This document shows, in pieces, positions 62,191-64,000 of a DNA stretch of 64,000 bases. Positions within the stretch are counted from its first letter, which is position 1, and each line of letters begins with the position of its first letter. The notes beneath the pieces are model-generated. The model saw only the letters and a list, made by a program, of their open reading frames with translations, had not been told where the DNA came from and made no database searches. Position numbers and translations under genes: made by a program. Origin of the DNA: Ruegeria sp. R13_0 (GTDB lineage Bacteria > Pseudomonadota > Alphaproteobacteria > Rhodobacterales > Rhodobacteraceae); NCBI RefSeq assembly GCF_017743995.1, contig NZ_JAGHRB010000015.1, positions 32,922 through 96,921 of the forward strand, given 5' to 3'.

Positions 62191-62649
62191 ATGAATGTAC
62201 CAGAAACAGAATTTAAACCACGATTTGCCTTCGAACGCAGGATTTTCTTTGGCGACTGTGACCAGCTGGGAATCGCCTTTACTGGCCGGATTACGAATTT
62301 CGCGCTGGAAGCGATCGAGACTTTCTGGGACGATTTGCTTTCAGGCCGGGGCTGGCTTTTTCTACTCACGGAAAGAAACACGGCCATGCCTTTTGTCTCT
62401 ATGGACCTACAATTCCATGCGCCGGTGAAAGCAGGCGCGAACCTAGCATGCGAGGTCTATGTGGTCCATGTCGGGGAAAGTTCAGTTGGTCTAAAAGTTG
62501 TCGGCCGTCAGCATGACTTGATTTGCTTCGAATGCGAAACGAAGTCAGTTTTCCGAGATGCTTCAACATTTGGTAAAGTCAAAATTGAAAGCTCAATTCG
62601 GCAGATTTTGCTCGCGGAAGTGGGTTCGGAAAATCAAACAGTGAGCTAG
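62191..62649 (+). CDS. Acyl-CoA thioesterase, 4-hydroxybenzoyl-CoA thioesterase-like hotdog protein
   Basis: A 152-residue hotdog-fold protein. The segment FFGDCDQLGIAFTGRITNFA corresponds to the catalytic D-x-D-x-x-G motif region of the 4-HBT family (Asp22 or Asp24). It could release CoA from stalled acyl-CoA intermediates or act as a housekeeping proofreader for the beta-oxidation steps encoded upstream. The ribosome-binding site is weak, so the start is not certain. It is the last gene of the catabolic island. Confidence 0.78.
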   Translation: MNVPETEFKPRFAFERRIFFGDCDQLGIAFTGRITNFALEAIETFWDDLLSGRGWLFLLTERNTAMPFVSMDLQFHAPVKAGANLACEVYVVHVGESSVGLKVVGRQHDLICFECETKSVFRDASTFGKVKIESSIRQILLAEVGSENQTVS

Positions 62650-62798
62650 GCCTGTAGGCTTTGGAGACAGCAAAGCCTGTGCAAAACGATCTCATGTAAG
62701 GGAACACAAGAAAAAGCCAGAGAAAGGGAAGCCCGGGTGCCGGGCTTGAAAGGATAGAGAGAGGCTCTTCCGGGTCCGGCGTGACAAGGACCCTGACC
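62650..62798. promoter_or_regulatory. Leader of the ParB-like gene
   Basis: This marks the return to plasmid backbone. It contains a hairpin aagcccgg (62729-62736) / ccgggctt (62740-62747) with a three-base loop and no T-tract. Purine-rich AAAGGATAGAGAGAGG follows, but no clear ribosome-binding site lies directly before the ATG at 62799 beyond the weak aaggaccc. Confidence 0.45.
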
Positions 62799-64000
62799 AT
62801 GGCCAAGACCACAACCCGCCCGAAACCCGCCACTGCGAAGAAAACCGAAGCCACTGAGTTGTCCGTGCCTGGCGGCGGGACCGACATCCGGATGATCCCG
62901 CTCGACCAGTTGGAGCCGAGCCCGCTCAACGTTCGAAAAGTTGCGGCCAGCGCCAGCGACGATGCTGAGCTCCTCGTCAGTATCCGCGAGACCGGAATTA
63001 AACAGAATCTGGTGGTTCATGCGCTGTCAGAGACACGTTTTGCAGTCGATGCCGGCGGTCGTCGCCTCAAGGCGCTGAAGCAGCTCGCTGAGGACAGCGT
63101 CATCCCCGCCGATCACCCCGTGCCCTGCCTCGTCGATGATAAGCGCAACGCCATCCTTACTTCTGCAACTGAAAACCTCCAGCGCGCGGCGATGCACCCC
63201 GCCGACCAGTTCGAGGCTTTTGAGGCGATGATCGCCGAGGGCCGCAGCGAAGACGAGATCGCGCTCAAATTCGGCGTCTCCGTCGACCTGGTGCGCCGCC
63301 GCCTCAAACTCGCCCGTGTCGCGCCCGAGATCATCGAGCAGTTCCGCGCGGGTGATCTGACCCTTGAATGCGTGATGGCTTTCACACTGACCGACGACCA
63401 TGATCGCCAGCTGGCGGTCTGGAACGCAGTGAAGGGCGGCTATCACATCCATCCGCAAAGCATCAAACGCCATCTTACCGAGACCGCCCATTCGGCGAAC
63501 TCGGCCATCGGGCGCTTTGTCGGCATTGAGGCCTATGAGGCGGCGGGTGGTGTTCTGCTGCGCGATCTCTTCGACGACCGCGCCAGCGCCCATATGGAGA
63601 ACCCCGAACTCCTAGAGCGTCTCGCCATCGAAAAGCTGCAGGCTGCGGCGAAAACCTTCGAGGGAACGTGGAAATGGGTCGAGGTGCATCTCTCGGTGGA
63701 TTACGGCGCGTTTCGCAGCTTCGGGCGGGTCTATCCGCAGGACATCGACCCCGATCCGGACCTGCTCACCGAAGAAGAACGTCTCATTGCGCGCGAGGAA
63801 GAACTGGCGGCGAAGAATGACGGCGAGGACTGGACGGACGCGGAGACGGAAGAATATTATGCCATCGAGCCGCGCCTGCGCGAGATCGAGGCCCTGCAAC
63901 GCGAACGGCAGCCTTACGCGGACGAAGATCGTGCCATCGCGGGCGTGGTTCTGACCATCGGTCATGACGGCGCGCTGCGTGTCGAGAAAGGCCTCGTGCG
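62799..64000 (+). CDS. ParB/RepB/Spo0J-family protein (3' end beyond window)
   Basis: An open frame of 400 codons runs from ATG 62799 to the window edge without a stop. After a basic, lysine-rich start comes the ParB N-terminal domain (IRMIPLDQLEPSPLNVRK, IRETGIKQNLVVH, AGGRRLKALKQLA, then ENLQRAAMHPADQFEAFEAM with the ENxQR box). The helix-turn-helix is EIALKFGVSVDLVRRRLKLA. The long extension beyond residue 230 is typical of the large plasmid ParB-like proteins of Rhodobacterales. Its role is DNA binding, probably partition or regulation; no parA neighbour is seen within the window. Confidence 0.88.
   Translation, partial: MAKTTTRPKPATAKKTEATELSVPGGGTDIRMIPLDQLEPSPLNVRKVAASASDDAELLVSIRETGIKQNLVVHALSETRFAVDAGGRRLKALKQLAEDSVIPADHPVPCLVDDKRNAILTSATENLQRAAMHPADQFEAFEAMIAEGRSEDEIALKFGVSVDLVRRRLKLARVAPEIIEQFRAGDLTLECVMAFTLTDDHDRQLAVWNAVKGGYHIHPQSIKRHLTETAHSANSAIGRFVGIEAYEAAGGVLLRDLFDDRASAHMENPELLERLAIEKLQAAAKTFEGTWKWVEVHLSVDYGAFRSFGRVYPQDIDPDPDLLTEEERLIAREEELAAKNDGEDWTDAETEEYYAIEPRLREIEALQRERQPYADEDRAIAGVVLTIGHDGALRVEKGLV

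Overview
The window looks like part of a large conjugative plasmid (or plasmid-like element) from an alphaproteobacterium, most probably a Rhodobacterales/Roseobacter-type organism. The grounds are the high GC content, the DUF736 protein, a VirD2-like relaxase with a VirD4/VirB type IV secretion system, a ParB-family protein at the right edge, and the style of the catabolic genes. No replication initiator, ribosomal RNA or tRNA gene is visible.

Layout. 1-2150: DUF736 gene, a 58-residue orphan gene, a large inverted repeat, and a candidate oriT whose core matches the nick region of Agrobacterium T-DNA borders. 2154-6631: accessory DNA-binding protein, relaxase and VirD4 coupling protein. 6980-23628: benzoate/catechol island (catB, benABCD, a five-gene branched-chain-type ABC transporter, LysR regulator, catA, then SCP2-like protein, alpha/beta hydrolase, small CxxC protein, BKACE, two CoA-transferase subunits, and a BenE-type transporter). 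23747-35227, minus strand: a complete virB operon (virB11, 10, 9, 8, 6, a hypothetical, 5, an SLT/VirB5 chimera, a VirB7-like lipoprotein, 4, 3, 2, a second transglycosylase, a hypothetical). The benzoate island therefore lies between virD4 and virB11. 35360-36788: small hypotheticals, an XRE regulator and an IS3 fragment.

36862-62649: a second catabolic island. Its genes spell out a cyclic-alcohol pathway: OmpW porin (broken by an in-frame stop), Tat-exported GMC dehydrogenase, aldehyde dehydrogenases, CpnA/ChnA-like SDR, Baeyer-Villiger monooxygenase, HSL-type lactone esterase, Fe-type alcohol dehydrogenase, CaiB CoA-transferase, acyl-CoA dehydrogenase with its own ETF, FadB-like hydratase/dehydrogenase, and a PcaF-type 3-oxoadipyl-CoA thiolase. 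Read together this is cyclohexanol -> cyclohexanone -> caprolactone -> 6-hydroxyhexanoate -> adipate -> adipyl-CoA -> succinyl-CoA + acetyl-CoA (substrate inferred). The island carries two AraC-type and one IclR-type regulator and is interrupted by an intact IS30 element, an IS30 relic, a frameshifted IS110 transposase and a degraded IS5 transposase. 62799-64000: start of a ParB-like gene that runs off the edge.

The two islands meet at 3-oxoadipate/3-oxoadipyl-CoA. The benzoate island has no recognisable muconolactone isomerase (catC). Its CoA-transferase looks like succinyl-CoA:acetoacetate transferase and is translationally coupled to a BKACE enzyme. That suggests a non-classical lower beta-ketoadipate route, and it is the most interesting biochemistry in the window.
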